A stretch of DNA of 52,947 nucleotides from Bacteroidota bacterium. GTDB taxonomy: Bacteria > Bacteroidota > Bacteroidia > AKYH767-A > OLB10. The notes beneath the pieces are model-generated. The model was not told where the DNA came from, ran no database searches, and worked only from the letters and a program-made list of their open reading frames with translations. The translations under genes and the position numbers were made by a program. This document shows positions 24,918 through 32,933 of the stretch, one piece after another. The stretch lies in contig JANXSD010000142.1 in the NCBI GenBank assembly GCA_025352785.1, positions 1 to 52,947 of the forward strand, written 5' to 3'. Position 1 is the stretch's first letter. Every line of letters starts with the position of its first letter.

Positions 24918-25364
24918 ATGCCAAGTCAGCCAATCAATATTTTACTTGCAGATGATGACGAAAACGATAGAATGCTATTTCAAGAAGCATTCGAAGAACT
25001 TAAAATCAAAACCCATGTGTTCACAGTCAATAACGGAACACAACTTATGGATTACCTCAAAGCAAAGAGTACAATACTCCCCGACATTCTTTTTCTTGAT
25101 CTGAATATGCCTCGAAAAAATGGCTTAGAATGTTTAAAAGAAATACGCGCAAATAAAAAACTCAAAAATATTGCAATTGCCATCTATTCCACATCAGCTT
25201 CAGAAAATGACATTGTAGAAACATTCTGTCTGGGAGCAAATGTGTACATTAATAAACCCAGTGATTTTGTTACACTGAAAGAAGTATTATCCAAAACAGT
25301 GATCACAGCACATCAATTTCAAGATACCCCTTTTAATAAAGAAAATTTTCTGTTAAGGTTTTAA
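24918..25364 (+). CDS. Single-domain response regulator (Rcp1-like)
   Basis: This 148-residue protein is a receiver only: acidic pocket ADDDEND, phosphoacceptor Asp in FLDLNMPRKNG, Ser/Thr in YSTSAS and Lys in INKPSD. Such stand-alone receivers, as in cyanobacterial Rcp1, pass phosphate or act by protein contact. It starts 6 nt after the AraC-type gene, and the PAS kinase lies just upstream of that. The broken receiver at 12976 is a distant relative at the other end of the same island. Confidence 0.92.
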   Translation: MPSQPINILLADDDENDRMLFQEAFEELKIKTHVFTVNNGTQLMDYLKAKSTILPDILFLDLNMPRKNGLECLKEIRANKKLKNIAIAIYSTSASENDIVETFCLGANVYINKPSDFVTLKEVLSKTVITAHQFQDTPFNKENFLLRF

Positions 25365-25432
25365 ATAAGAACCAAAGTTCCCCATAGGATAACGTATTTC
25401 CTTTTTACAATTACTTAGCATATTAAAATGCA

Positions 25433-27217
25433 TTAACTAATTTCTTCTAATAATTGCATCTCAAACAAGCTTGCATAAAGTCCTCTTTTCGCCATTAATT
25501 CTTGATGATTTCCGTCTTCAGCAATGGAACCTTCATCCAAAACAATAATATGATCTGCATTTTTTACGGTTGCAACTCTATGGCTTATCAGCACCGTGGT
25601 TCGGTCTTTCATAATCCGTCGTAAATTAGAAAGAATATGTTCTTCTGTTAAAGTATCAACGGCCGATAAACAATCATCAAACACTAAAATATCAGGTTGC
25701 TTAATGATAGCCCTAGCAATTGAAATTCGTTGCTTTTGTCCACCTGAAAGTGTAATTCCTCTTTCACCAACAATCGTATTGAATCCCATCGGAAACTCTG
25801 CGATATTATCATAAACATCAGCATCTTTTGCGGCTTGTTCCACTTTTGATAAATCCATTTTACTTTTTAATCCGAAAGCAATATTTCCTTTAATGGTATC
25901 CGAAAATAAAAAAACATCTTGTGGAACACAACCAGTACGATCACGCAAAACACCTAAATCAAAATCCTTTAAATTTTTACCATCAAGAACTACATTCCCT
26001 TCAGACGGATCTAACAAACGAAGCAATACATTCACGAGAGTTGTTTTACCGCTTCCTGTTCTTCCAATAACCCCAAGTGATTGCCCTGGCTTTACAGAAA
26101 ATGAAACATTGTTAAGCGCAACAGTTCCAGATTGAGGATATTTCACCGTTACATTCTGTAAAATAATCTCTCCCTTTAATCTTTCAGGAGCATAATTTCC
26201 ACCTACAATATCAGGTTGTATCTTTAAAAATTCATTGATACGTTCTTGAGAAGCAGCTGCACGTTGTACAATGGTAACTACCCATCCAAGAGACGCAACC
26301 GGCCATGTTAACATCGTAACATATAAAACAAATTCTGCAATATTACCCACCGTTAAGCGGCCATTCATCACTTCAATACTACCAACATAAATCGTTAAAA
26401 TAGTACTCAATCCAACTAATAAAAGCATACTCGGCATAAAGAGTGCATTCACTTTCACAAGGTTCATTGAAAGATCTCTGTAATCACTTGATTGGATTGA
26501 ATACGCTTTTAAAAATTGTTTCTCACGAACGTACGCTTTCAACACTCTTATCCCAGAAAATGTCTCTTGTACAAATGTGGATAAATCGGAAAGTTTAGCT
26601 TGAACTGCTTCACTTCTTTTATTGATCTTATCATGAACATTGTAAACCATGAATGACATGATTGGCAATGGCAACAACACATAAAATGCTAATCGTGCAT
26701 TCACACTTACCATTGCCCATATTACTAAAAGAAACATCACAATTAAATTGATGGTATACATAATTGCAGGGCCAACATACATGCGAACTCTACCAACATC
26801 TTCACTAATTCGATTCATTAAATCACCCGTATTGTTGCTGGTGTAAAAGCTTAATCCCAACTTTTGGTAATGCGCATAAATTTCGTTTTTCATGTCATAC
26901 TCTATATGCCTCGACATCACAATAATTGTTTGTCGCATTAAAAACATGAAAATACCTTTCAATAAAGCCATCGACAATACCAATATCCCGAAAAGGAAAA
27001 TGTTAAATGTTAGAAGCTTATAGAAATCATTTTGCAATCCAAAACCGTTAAAAAGACGATAGGTATCAATATTTCCTGCTACCACATCTAAAGCATTCCG
27101 AGTTAACTGTGCTGGAAATATCCCAAAAAGATTGGAAATGGTCACGAAAAGTATTCCCCAGCCGAGGTGCCTACTATATTTTAGAAAATATTTATTGAGT
27201 GTTTTTAGTTCTTTCAC
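25433..27217 (-). CDS. ABC exporter, fused membrane and ATPase domains (MsbA/MDR type)
   Basis: This 594-residue half-transporter has an N-terminal six-helix membrane domain (about 20-310), followed by an ATPase domain with Walker A GRTGSGKTT, signature LSGGQKQR, Walker B ILVFDDCLSAVD and the switch His in LISHRVAT. It works as a homodimer or heterodimer that exports lipids or hydrophobic compounds; the substrate cannot be read. The start is GTG at 27215-27217. The gene converges with the receiver gene of the island and marks the return to core genes. Confidence 0.9.
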   Translation of the reverse strand: MKELKTLNKYFLKYSRHLGWGILFVTISNLFGIFPAQLTRNALDVVAGNIDTYRLFNGFGLQNDFYKLLTFNIFLFGILVLSMALLKGIFMFLMRQTIIVMSRHIEYDMKNEIYAHYQKLGLSFYTSNNTGDLMNRISEDVGRVRMYVGPAIMYTINLIVMFLLVIWAMVSVNARLAFYVLLPLPIMSFMVYNVHDKINKRSEAVQAKLSDLSTFVQETFSGIRVLKAYVREKQFLKAYSIQSSDYRDLSMNLVKVNALFMPSMLLLVGLSTILTIYVGSIEVMNGRLTVGNIAEFVLYVTMLTWPVASLGWVVTIVQRAAASQERINEFLKIQPDIVGGNYAPERLKGEIILQNVTVKYPQSGTVALNNVSFSVKPGQSLGVIGRTGSGKTTLVNVLLRLLDPSEGNVVLDGKNLKDFDLGVLRDRTGCVPQDVFLFSDTIKGNIAFGLKSKMDLSKVEQAAKDADVYDNIAEFPMGFNTIVGERGITLSGGQKQRISIARAIIKQPDILVFDDCLSAVDTLTEEHILSNLRRIMKDRTTVLISHRVATVKNADHIIVLDEGSIAEDGNHQELMAKRGLYASLFEMQLLEEIS

Positions 27218-27356
27218 AAGTCAAACAACTGGTTTTCAGTTAACAAACAGAAATTACTTAAATATTAAATTTATTTGGATGTAAAAATAGAAGATTTTAT
27301 GCTCACGTAAGACGAGAAAACGAGGTATTATCTTTTATCCATGAATCAAAATATCT

Positions 27357-27364
27357 TACCTTTG
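27357..27364 (+). promoter_or_regulatory. -7 box of the leucine dehydrogenase gene
   Basis: TACCTTTG matches TAnnTTTG exactly and is followed by C, as in several other promoters here. It lies 32 nt before the ATG at 27397. No good -33 TTTG is seen. Confidence 0.6.
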
Positions 27365-27396
27365 CCGCCCTATAATAAAGATAAAAACATCGATTT

Positions 27397-28515
27397 ATGA
27401 TCGAAGTGAAAGAACAAAATTCTACTGCAGCAGTAACTTCTCCTGTAGCAAGCAACGTGTTTGACAGTATTTCTGGTAGTCGCCATGAACAAATTGTTTT
27501 TTGTAACGACCCTGAATCTGGTCTACGTGCAATCATAGCGATTCACAATACTGTTCTAGGACCGGCATTAGGTGGAACCCGAATGTGGATGTACAAGACG
27601 GAAAGTGAAGCGCTAAATGATGTTTTACGTTTATCACGTGGAATGACATATAAAGCAGCAATCTCTGGATTAAATTTAGGCGGCGGTAAAGCGGTTATTA
27701 TTGGTGATAGTCGTCAACATAAATCAGAAGCATTATTCCGCAAATTTGGACGTTTTGTCAATAATTTAAACGGTAAATATATTACCGCTGAAGATGTAGG
27801 AACAAGCACCAAAGACATGGAATACATAGCTATGGAAACTAAGCATGTTACGGGTCTTCCCGAGTCAATGGGTGGTGGTGGTGACCCTTCGCCTGTTACT
27901 GCTTACGGAGTTTATATGGGAATGAAAGCTTCTGCTCAATTTGCTTGGGGAAGCGATAGCCTTAGTGGTAAGAAAATTCTTGTTCAAGGAGTTGGTCATG
28001 TAGGTGAAAACCTTGTGATGAACTTAGTAAAAGAAGGCGCTAAAGTTTATATCAGTGATTTAAATGCAGATCAATTAAAAAAGGTTTCTTCTGAATTTGG
28101 TGCAGAAGTTATTGATCCTGATAAAATATTTGATTTAGATATTGATATATATGCACCTTGTGCGTTAGGAGCAACCTTGAATACCGAAAACATTAATCGT
28201 TTGAAGTGTTCTATCATCGCTGGAGCTGCGAATAATCAGTTAGCTGATGAAACGATACACGGTCCAATGCTAGTTGAAAAGGGTATTACTTATGCGCCTG
28301 ATTTCTTAATCAATGCTGGTGGTTTGATTAATGTTTACTCGGAACTAGATAATTACAATCGTCAGCGTGCACTTACGCAAACAGAACATATATACAATGT
28401 TACGCTTGAGATATTAAAGAAAGCAAAAGCAGAAGGCGTTTACACCCAACTTGCAGCTATCCAGATGGCAGAAAAAAGAATTTCAGATATTAGCAAAGTG
28501 AAATCTAGTAGGTAA
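27397..28515 (+). CDS. Glu/Leu/Phe/Val dehydrogenase (leucine dehydrogenase type)
   Basis: This 372-residue enzyme has the amino-acid dehydrogenase core GPALGGTRMWMY, substrate and catalytic lysines K86 and K98 (MTYKAAISGLNLGGGKAV, spaced 12 as in leucine dehydrogenases), and the NAD fold VQGVGHVGENLV at 196-207. The C-terminal part contains GAANNQL and PDFLINAGGLINVY. It reversibly deaminates branched-chain amino acids to 2-oxo acids with NAD, feeding branched fatty acid synthesis or catabolism. The gene stands alone with its own promoter. Confidence 0.92.
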   Translation: MIEVKEQNSTAAVTSPVASNVFDSISGSRHEQIVFCNDPESGLRAIIAIHNTVLGPALGGTRMWMYKTESEALNDVLRLSRGMTYKAAISGLNLGGGKAVIIGDSRQHKSEALFRKFGRFVNNLNGKYITAEDVGTSTKDMEYIAMETKHVTGLPESMGGGGDPSPVTAYGVYMGMKASAQFAWGSDSLSGKKILVQGVGHVGENLVMNLVKEGAKVYISDLNADQLKKVSSEFGAEVIDPDKIFDLDIDIYAPCALGATLNTENINRLKCSIIAGAANNQLADETIHGPMLVEKGITYAPDFLINAGGLINVYSELDNYNRQRALTQTEHIYNVTLEILKKAKAEGVYTQLAAIQMAEKRISDISKVKSSR

Positions 28516-28646
28516 TTTAATTCCATATTACTAAGGAATATTGATGAAAAGTATGTGGTAACTGTTGTCTGTTTTATTTATTTATAAATTATCATTCAAA
28601 ATCGTAATTCTGTTTTTTACGAATAAAATTTATCGGAGCAAATTAA

Positions 28647-29585
28647 ATGTTGAGTAGAAGGCATCTTCGAGTACGTGTTATGCAGGCTTTATATGCCTAT
28701 CACCAATCGGAGCCAAAGGATATTCGTTATACAGAACAGGAATTACTGAACGGAACTAAAAAGATTTTTGAATTATACTTGATGGTGATGCAGTTCTTTC
28801 TGGAGATGGCGCATCAAGAAGAAGTTTATTACGATGATCTTCCAACAAGTGCCTTAACGGGAGAAAGAAAAAAAGCTGAATTTCTACTTAAAGATAATGC
28901 ATTCATCGCATGGCTTTCTGATAATAGAAAATTTAGTGATCTCATCAAACAATATAAGATTAACTGGCAGAGTGAAAATGACTTAATAAAAAAGGCCTTT
29001 TTCCATATACGCCAAACAGATTCTTATACGGTATATTCTTCAAGTATGGGTTCTGATCGTGTCAAGGACATCGCCTTTATCGAATGGATCTACAAAGAAA
29101 TTTTTATCAATGTTGATTTCCTTCGACACATGCTTGAAGAAAAAACAATCTATTGGGCCGAGAGTTTAGACCTTGCAGAAACACTTCTAAATAGAACGTT
29201 GGAATCGGGAAAAGCGGATGGGAATTTCAAAGTTTTACCTCTTTATAAAGACGAAGAAGATGACATTAATTTCATGAAAGAATTGGTTCAAAAAACTATT
29301 CGTGATGATAATTACTTTCAGCAATTGATTTCTGACAAAACTACCAATTGGGATGCAGATCGTATCGCAATGGTAGATATTATTTTGATGAAAATGGCTC
29401 TTTGCGAGATCCTAAATATCGCTTCTATTCCAATCAAAGTAAGTATCAACGAATACATCGATATCTCCAAAGATTACAGTACTCCAAATAGTAAAGGGTT
29501 TATAAATGGCGTTATAGATAAACTAGTAATTGAATTACGTGAGCAAGGTAAAATTCAAAAAACGGGCAGAGGCCTTGTTGAATAA
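28647..29585 (+). CDS. nusB: Transcription antitermination protein NusB, long Bacteroidota form
   Basis: This 312-residue protein opens with MLSRRHLRVRVMQALYAYHQ and ends with the NusB core DRIAMVDIILMKMALCEIL, INEYIDISKDY and FINGVIDKLV. The family in Proteobacteria is about 140 residues; here about 150 extra residues lie between the first helix and the core, as is usual in this phylum. NusB binds boxA RNA with NusE (S10) to keep rRNA transcription processive. It leads a run with DUF1573, yajC and ybbR that is commonly conserved in the phylum. Confidence 0.93.
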   Translation: MLSRRHLRVRVMQALYAYHQSEPKDIRYTEQELLNGTKKIFELYLMVMQFFLEMAHQEEVYYDDLPTSALTGERKKAEFLLKDNAFIAWLSDNRKFSDLIKQYKINWQSENDLIKKAFFHIRQTDSYTVYSSSMGSDRVKDIAFIEWIYKEIFINVDFLRHMLEEKTIYWAESLDLAETLLNRTLESGKADGNFKVLPLYKDEEDDINFMKELVQKTIRDDNYFQQLISDKTTNWDADRIAMVDIILMKMALCEILNIASIPIKVSINEYIDISKDYSTPNSKGFINGVIDKLVIELREQGKIQKTGRGLVE

Positions 29586-29595
29586 TTTAGCATGT

Positions 29596-30060
29596 ATGAA
29601 AAAGATTTTAATTTCAATTTTAATGAGTGGCTCCCTTCTATTTGCTGCTTGTGGTAATAAAAAACAAATTGATAACAGCGGCCAAGTATCTCCTGATATC
29701 ATTAATAATCCAGCATCTGCCTCTGGTATTAAGCAAGAAGAAAAAATGCCTAAATTCGAATTCGAAGAATCATCATTCGACTTCGGAACAATTAAATCAG
29801 GTGTTGTAGTAACCCATGAATTCAAGTTCAAAAATGTGGGTGATGCTGATCTTGTCATCTCTCAAGCTAAAGGTTCGTGTGGATGTACAGAACCAGAATA
29901 TTCCAAAGCACCTATTAAACCAGGTGAATCAAGCATACTCAAAGTAACCTTTAACAGTGATGGCATGGGTGGTCAAATTGCAAAAACAGTTACGGTACTT
30001 GCCAATACGATCCCTAACACAAAAGTGGTAACCATTAGCGCTGAAGTAATAAAAAAATAA
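29596..30060 (+). CDS. DUF1573 domain lipoprotein
   Basis: Starting at ATG 29596 (10 nt after the nusB stop) gives a clean lipoprotein signal, MKKILISILMSGSLLFAAC; the longer frame overlapping nusB has no such logic. The mature part carries one DUF1573 Ig-like module: FDFGTIKSGVVVTHEFKF, GDADLVISQAKGSCGCTEPE and PGESSILKVTFNSDG. The CGC pair is conserved in the family. Function is unknown; an envelope location is certain from the lipobox. Confidence 0.9.
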   Translation: MKKILISILMSGSLLFAACGNKKQIDNSGQVSPDIINNPASASGIKQEEKMPKFEFEESSFDFGTIKSGVVVTHEFKFKNVGDADLVISQAKGSCGCTEPEYSKAPIKPGESSILKVTFNSDGMGGQIAKTVTVLANTIPNTKVVTISAEVIKK

Positions 30061-30081
30061 CAAAAGAACCTTAATATTATT

Positions 30082-30408
30082 ATGATAAATACCATTCTAT
30101 TACAAGCATCAACAGGTAATCCCGCAATACAACAACTTCTAATGATCGGGATGATCGTTGTCGTATTTTACTTCTTTATGATTCGTCCTCAGATGAAAAA
30201 AGCGAAGGCAGAAAAATCATTTAAAGAAAGCCTTAATAAAGGCGATAAAGTAGTTACTATTGGCGGAGTTCATGGTAAAATTGTAGAGGTAAACGATACT
30301 ACTTTTATCCTTGAAATAGATCAAAATGTAAAGGTGAAAGTGGAGAAATCCGCTATTTCTGCTGATGCTACAAAACAATATAAGCAACCTGCAGAAGTGA
30401 AAAAATAA
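30082..30408 (+). CDS. yajC: Preprotein translocase subunit YajC
   Basis: This 108-residue protein has one N-terminal membrane helix (LLMIGMIVVVFYFFMIRPQ) followed directly by the family motif MKKAKAEKSF and a basic beta-rich domain (GDKVVTIGGVHGKIVEV). YajC associates with SecDF-YidC in the inner membrane. It lies 21 nt after the DUF1573 gene in the nusB run. Confidence 0.95.
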   Translation: MINTILLQASTGNPAIQQLLMIGMIVVVFYFFMIRPQMKKAKAEKSFKESLNKGDKVVTIGGVHGKIVEVNDTTFILEIDQNVKVKVEKSAISADATKQYKQPAEVKK

Positions 30409-30449
30409 CTTATCGTTGCTTTCTTTAATTTCGCCTAAAGCAATCACCA

Positions 30450-31406
30450 TTGGAAGAAGCTTCAAGTCAGTTTTCACTAACCCGTATTTTAGGCAATAAA
30501 AAGTTTTTGTCTTTTTTATTATGCGTCCTTTTGGCTGCAGGGATATGGGTTGTAAATGCGCTTAATAAAACGCAGCAATGTACTGTTGATGTAGCTATCA
30601 ACTATGATCAGTCATGGCTGAAATCATGGAGTTCAGGAGATCAACCTTCAAAATTAACAGTCACTTTGAGTGGCCGTGGATTCGATGTGGCAAACTTTTT
30701 ATTTAATAATCATCGACTTGAAATAAAGATAAATCAAGAAGGATTGTTCAACAGAAACAAAGAGCTTTCAACAATGGATTTAGTTCATTCCATCTTTTCA
30801 AAATATATAAATACAATTCATATTGATCATATTTCTCCTGCAATTATTACACTACCATCAAGAAAATCATTCTTTAAAAAAGTGGCAGTAAAACCTAAAT
30901 TCGATATTTCATTAAAATCCGAATTCATGATTTCAGGTCCCGCAGTGTGTGTGCCAGACAGTATATTACTATCCTCTACAAATGAATTTCCAGATACATT
31001 AAATACAATTTTCACGATCCCAATAAAAAAAGAAATGGTTAAAAATCCTGTCTTTAGCACAGCCTTAATTAGCCTTCCAGAAAACCTAAATATCATTGCT
31101 GAAGTAAAATCTATTTGGATTTATATTCCTGTTGAAGAAGCAACTGAAAAAGTTATCGAAACCACCCTCCTACCCGATTTCATTCATGGTGGTAATGTTG
31201 AACTCGTTCCCTCAGTAGTAAAATTAACTTGTAGAGTGCCCATCAGTAGATATGATCAAACTACAGCACAACGTTTTTTAGTTGTTGCAAGTGTAACTAA
31301 TGACAAACAAAAACAAGCAGTAGTAAGTGTAATTAATGCACCTTTTTGGGCTGATCATATTTCATTCAAGCCTGCCACTGTTGATTATTTCTATCGCAAT
31401 CCATGA
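30450..31406 (+). CDS. YbbR/CdaR-like membrane-anchored protein
   Basis: This 318-residue protein has one N-terminal membrane helix (FLSFLLCVLLAAGIWVVNAL) and then beta-rich extracytoplasmic domains of YbbR type (VDVAINYDQSW, LTVTLSGRGFDVANF). In Firmicutes, YbbR (CdaR) proteins regulate the diadenylate cyclase CdaA; no cyclase lies in this window. The start is a TTG at 30450, the only one that keeps the cytoplasmic N-terminus. TAATTTCG at 30426-30433 could be a weak internal promoter. The stop overlaps coaE by 4 nt. Confidence 0.8.
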   Translation: MEEASSQFSLTRILGNKKFLSFLLCVLLAAGIWVVNALNKTQQCTVDVAINYDQSWLKSWSSGDQPSKLTVTLSGRGFDVANFLFNNHRLEIKINQEGLFNRNKELSTMDLVHSIFSKYINTIHIDHISPAIITLPSRKSFFKKVAVKPKFDISLKSEFMISGPAVCVPDSILLSSTNEFPDTLNTIFTIPIKKEMVKNPVFSTALISLPENLNIIAEVKSIWIYIPVEEATEKVIETTLLPDFIHGGNVELVPSVVKLTCRVPISRYDQTTAQRFLVVASVTNDKQKQAVVSVINAPFWADHISFKPATVDYFYRNP

Positions 31407-31999
31407 TGCTGAAAATTGGAATCACAGGAGGAATTGGATCGGGAAAAACTGTTGTAAGCAAGTGTTTTCAACTACTAGGAATTCCTGTGTATAATGCCGA
31501 TGATGCAGCCAAAAAATTAATGAATGAAAATGCTCAGCTACGAATTATATTAATTAATCATTACGGAAAGGATGTATTCAATGGGGATAACTCCCTTAAC
31601 AAATCATGGCTTGCTAATAAAGTTTTTAATGATGATCGTAAGCTACAAGAATTAAATTCCTTAGTTCATCCCATTGTTGCTGATGACTATCAAAAATGGT
31701 TATTGCTGCATAAAGATGCTATTTATACAGTGAGGGAAGCTGCAATATTGTTCGAGACTGGATTATGGAAAGATTTAGATTTTGTGATTTTAGTAGACGC
31801 ACCTGAAGCATTACGTATCGAAAGAGTACAATTGCGCGACCACCGCACTATTGATGCTATAAAAGCAATTATTCAACGTCAATGGCAATCAGATAAAAAA
31901 CGTACTTTTGCCCACGCTATTATTGAAAACGATGATCAGCATTTAGTTTTACCGCAAGTGATGAATTTGCACTCTAAATTTTTAAATTATGGAAGCTGA
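31403..31999 (+). CDS. coaE: Dephospho-CoA kinase
   Basis: This 198-residue P-loop kinase has GITGGIGSGKT at 6-16, the substrate motif PVYNADDAAKKLM, the lid REAAILFETGLW, and RIERVQLRDHRT. It phosphorylates dephospho-CoA at the ribose 3'-OH, the last step of CoA synthesis. ATG overlaps the ybbR stop (ATGA), and the end overlaps the next gene by 11 nt, so the segment is tightly coupled. Confidence 0.95.
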   Translation: MMLKIGITGGIGSGKTVVSKCFQLLGIPVYNADDAAKKLMNENAQLRIILINHYGKDVFNGDNSLNKSWLANKVFNDDRKLQELNSLVHPIVADDYQKWLLLHKDAIYTVREAAILFETGLWKDLDFVILVDAPEALRIERVQLRDHRTIDAIKAIIQRQWQSDKKRTFAHAIIENDDQHLVLPQVMNLHSKFLNYGS

Positions 32000-32933
32000 C
32001 GAAGCCCCACTTGAACGAACAAGTCATGGTTTTCATATACCTGGCTCTAGTATTTATATTGACCCAAAGGAACCTGTTGCATGTGCAATTATCAGCCATG
32101 CTCATGGTGACCATGCAATACCAGGACACGATACCGTTTATTGTACCTACCAAACAGCAAAATTATTAAGAGCCCGGTTTCAAAATTTTGCCTTCAAAAT
32201 TGTAACTCCACAATGGCAAGAAGTATTTCAAATAGAAGGAATAAATTTCCGCTTCGCATCAGCAGGTCACATGCTAGGTTCCGCACAAGTTGTATGGGAA
32301 AGAAATAATATCACAACCGTTTATACTGGAGATTACAAACGACAACTCGATGAAAGTTGTGATCCTTATGAGGTTGTTGTTTGCGATAATTTCATTACAG
32401 AAACAACATTCGCACAACCAGGAAAGATTCACCCACCACCTGCGGATTGTTTATTAGCATTAAAAGATTTCCCATCAACAAATTTTGTAATTGGCGCCTA
32501 TAGTTTAGGAAAAGCTCAACGTCTGACGCTCCTCTTCAATCAATTTATTCCAGAATTCAATGTGATGGTTCATCCCAAAATAGTGAAATATCATAAAATT
32601 TATGAAGAAGCAGGATTTAATTTAGGCAAATGGGCACCCTTCCAACGCCAAGTTTTTAGAAAAGAAAAAGGTAATATTTTTCTCGTTCCACCTCCTGTTT
32701 TACAAAATTATATTCCATCCGAAAATTATTTACGTGGAATGACTTCTGGCTGGGAACATCTTCAACAAGGATATGAATTAAATTTACCTATAAGCGATCA
32801 TGCTGACTGGAATGAATTACTTCAAACTATCACTGATTCAAAAGCGAAAAAAATATATACTGTTCATGGTGATGATGAACAATTAAAAAATTACCTTTCA
32901 TCCAATAACATTCTTGTTGATTCAATTATTTAA
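31989..32933 (+). CDS. MBL-fold exonuclease, DNA ligase-associated type
   Basis: This 314-residue metallo-beta-lactamase/beta-CASP-like protein has SHAHGDHA (H37, H39, D41, H42), AGHMLGSAQVVWE, YTGDYKRQ, ETTFAQP and the late SDHADWNELL and VHGDDEQL. It matches the family annotated as ligase-associated DNA exonuclease or mRNA 3'-end processing factor. Usually an ATP-dependent DNA ligase and a Lhr-type helicase are neighbours; neither is seen here. It overlaps coaE and shares TAATG with the next gene. Confidence 0.88.
   Translation: MEADEAPLERTSHGFHIPGSSIYIDPKEPVACAIISHAHGDHAIPGHDTVYCTYQTAKLLRARFQNFAFKIVTPQWQEVFQIEGINFRFASAGHMLGSAQVVWERNNITTVYTGDYKRQLDESCDPYEVVVCDNFITETTFAQPGKIHPPPADCLLALKDFPSTNFVIGAYSLGKAQRLTLLFNQFIPEFNVMVHPKIVKYHKIYEEAGFNLGKWAPFQRQVFRKEKGNIFLVPPPVLQNYIPSENYLRGMTSGWEHLQQGYELNLPISDHADWNELLQTITDSKAKKIYTVHGDDEQLKNYLSSNNILVDSII

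Noticed and set aside
27303-27536. 77-codon minus-strand frame across the leucine dehydrogenase start
   Set aside because: It covers the promoter and start of a certain gene on the other strand and has no domain.
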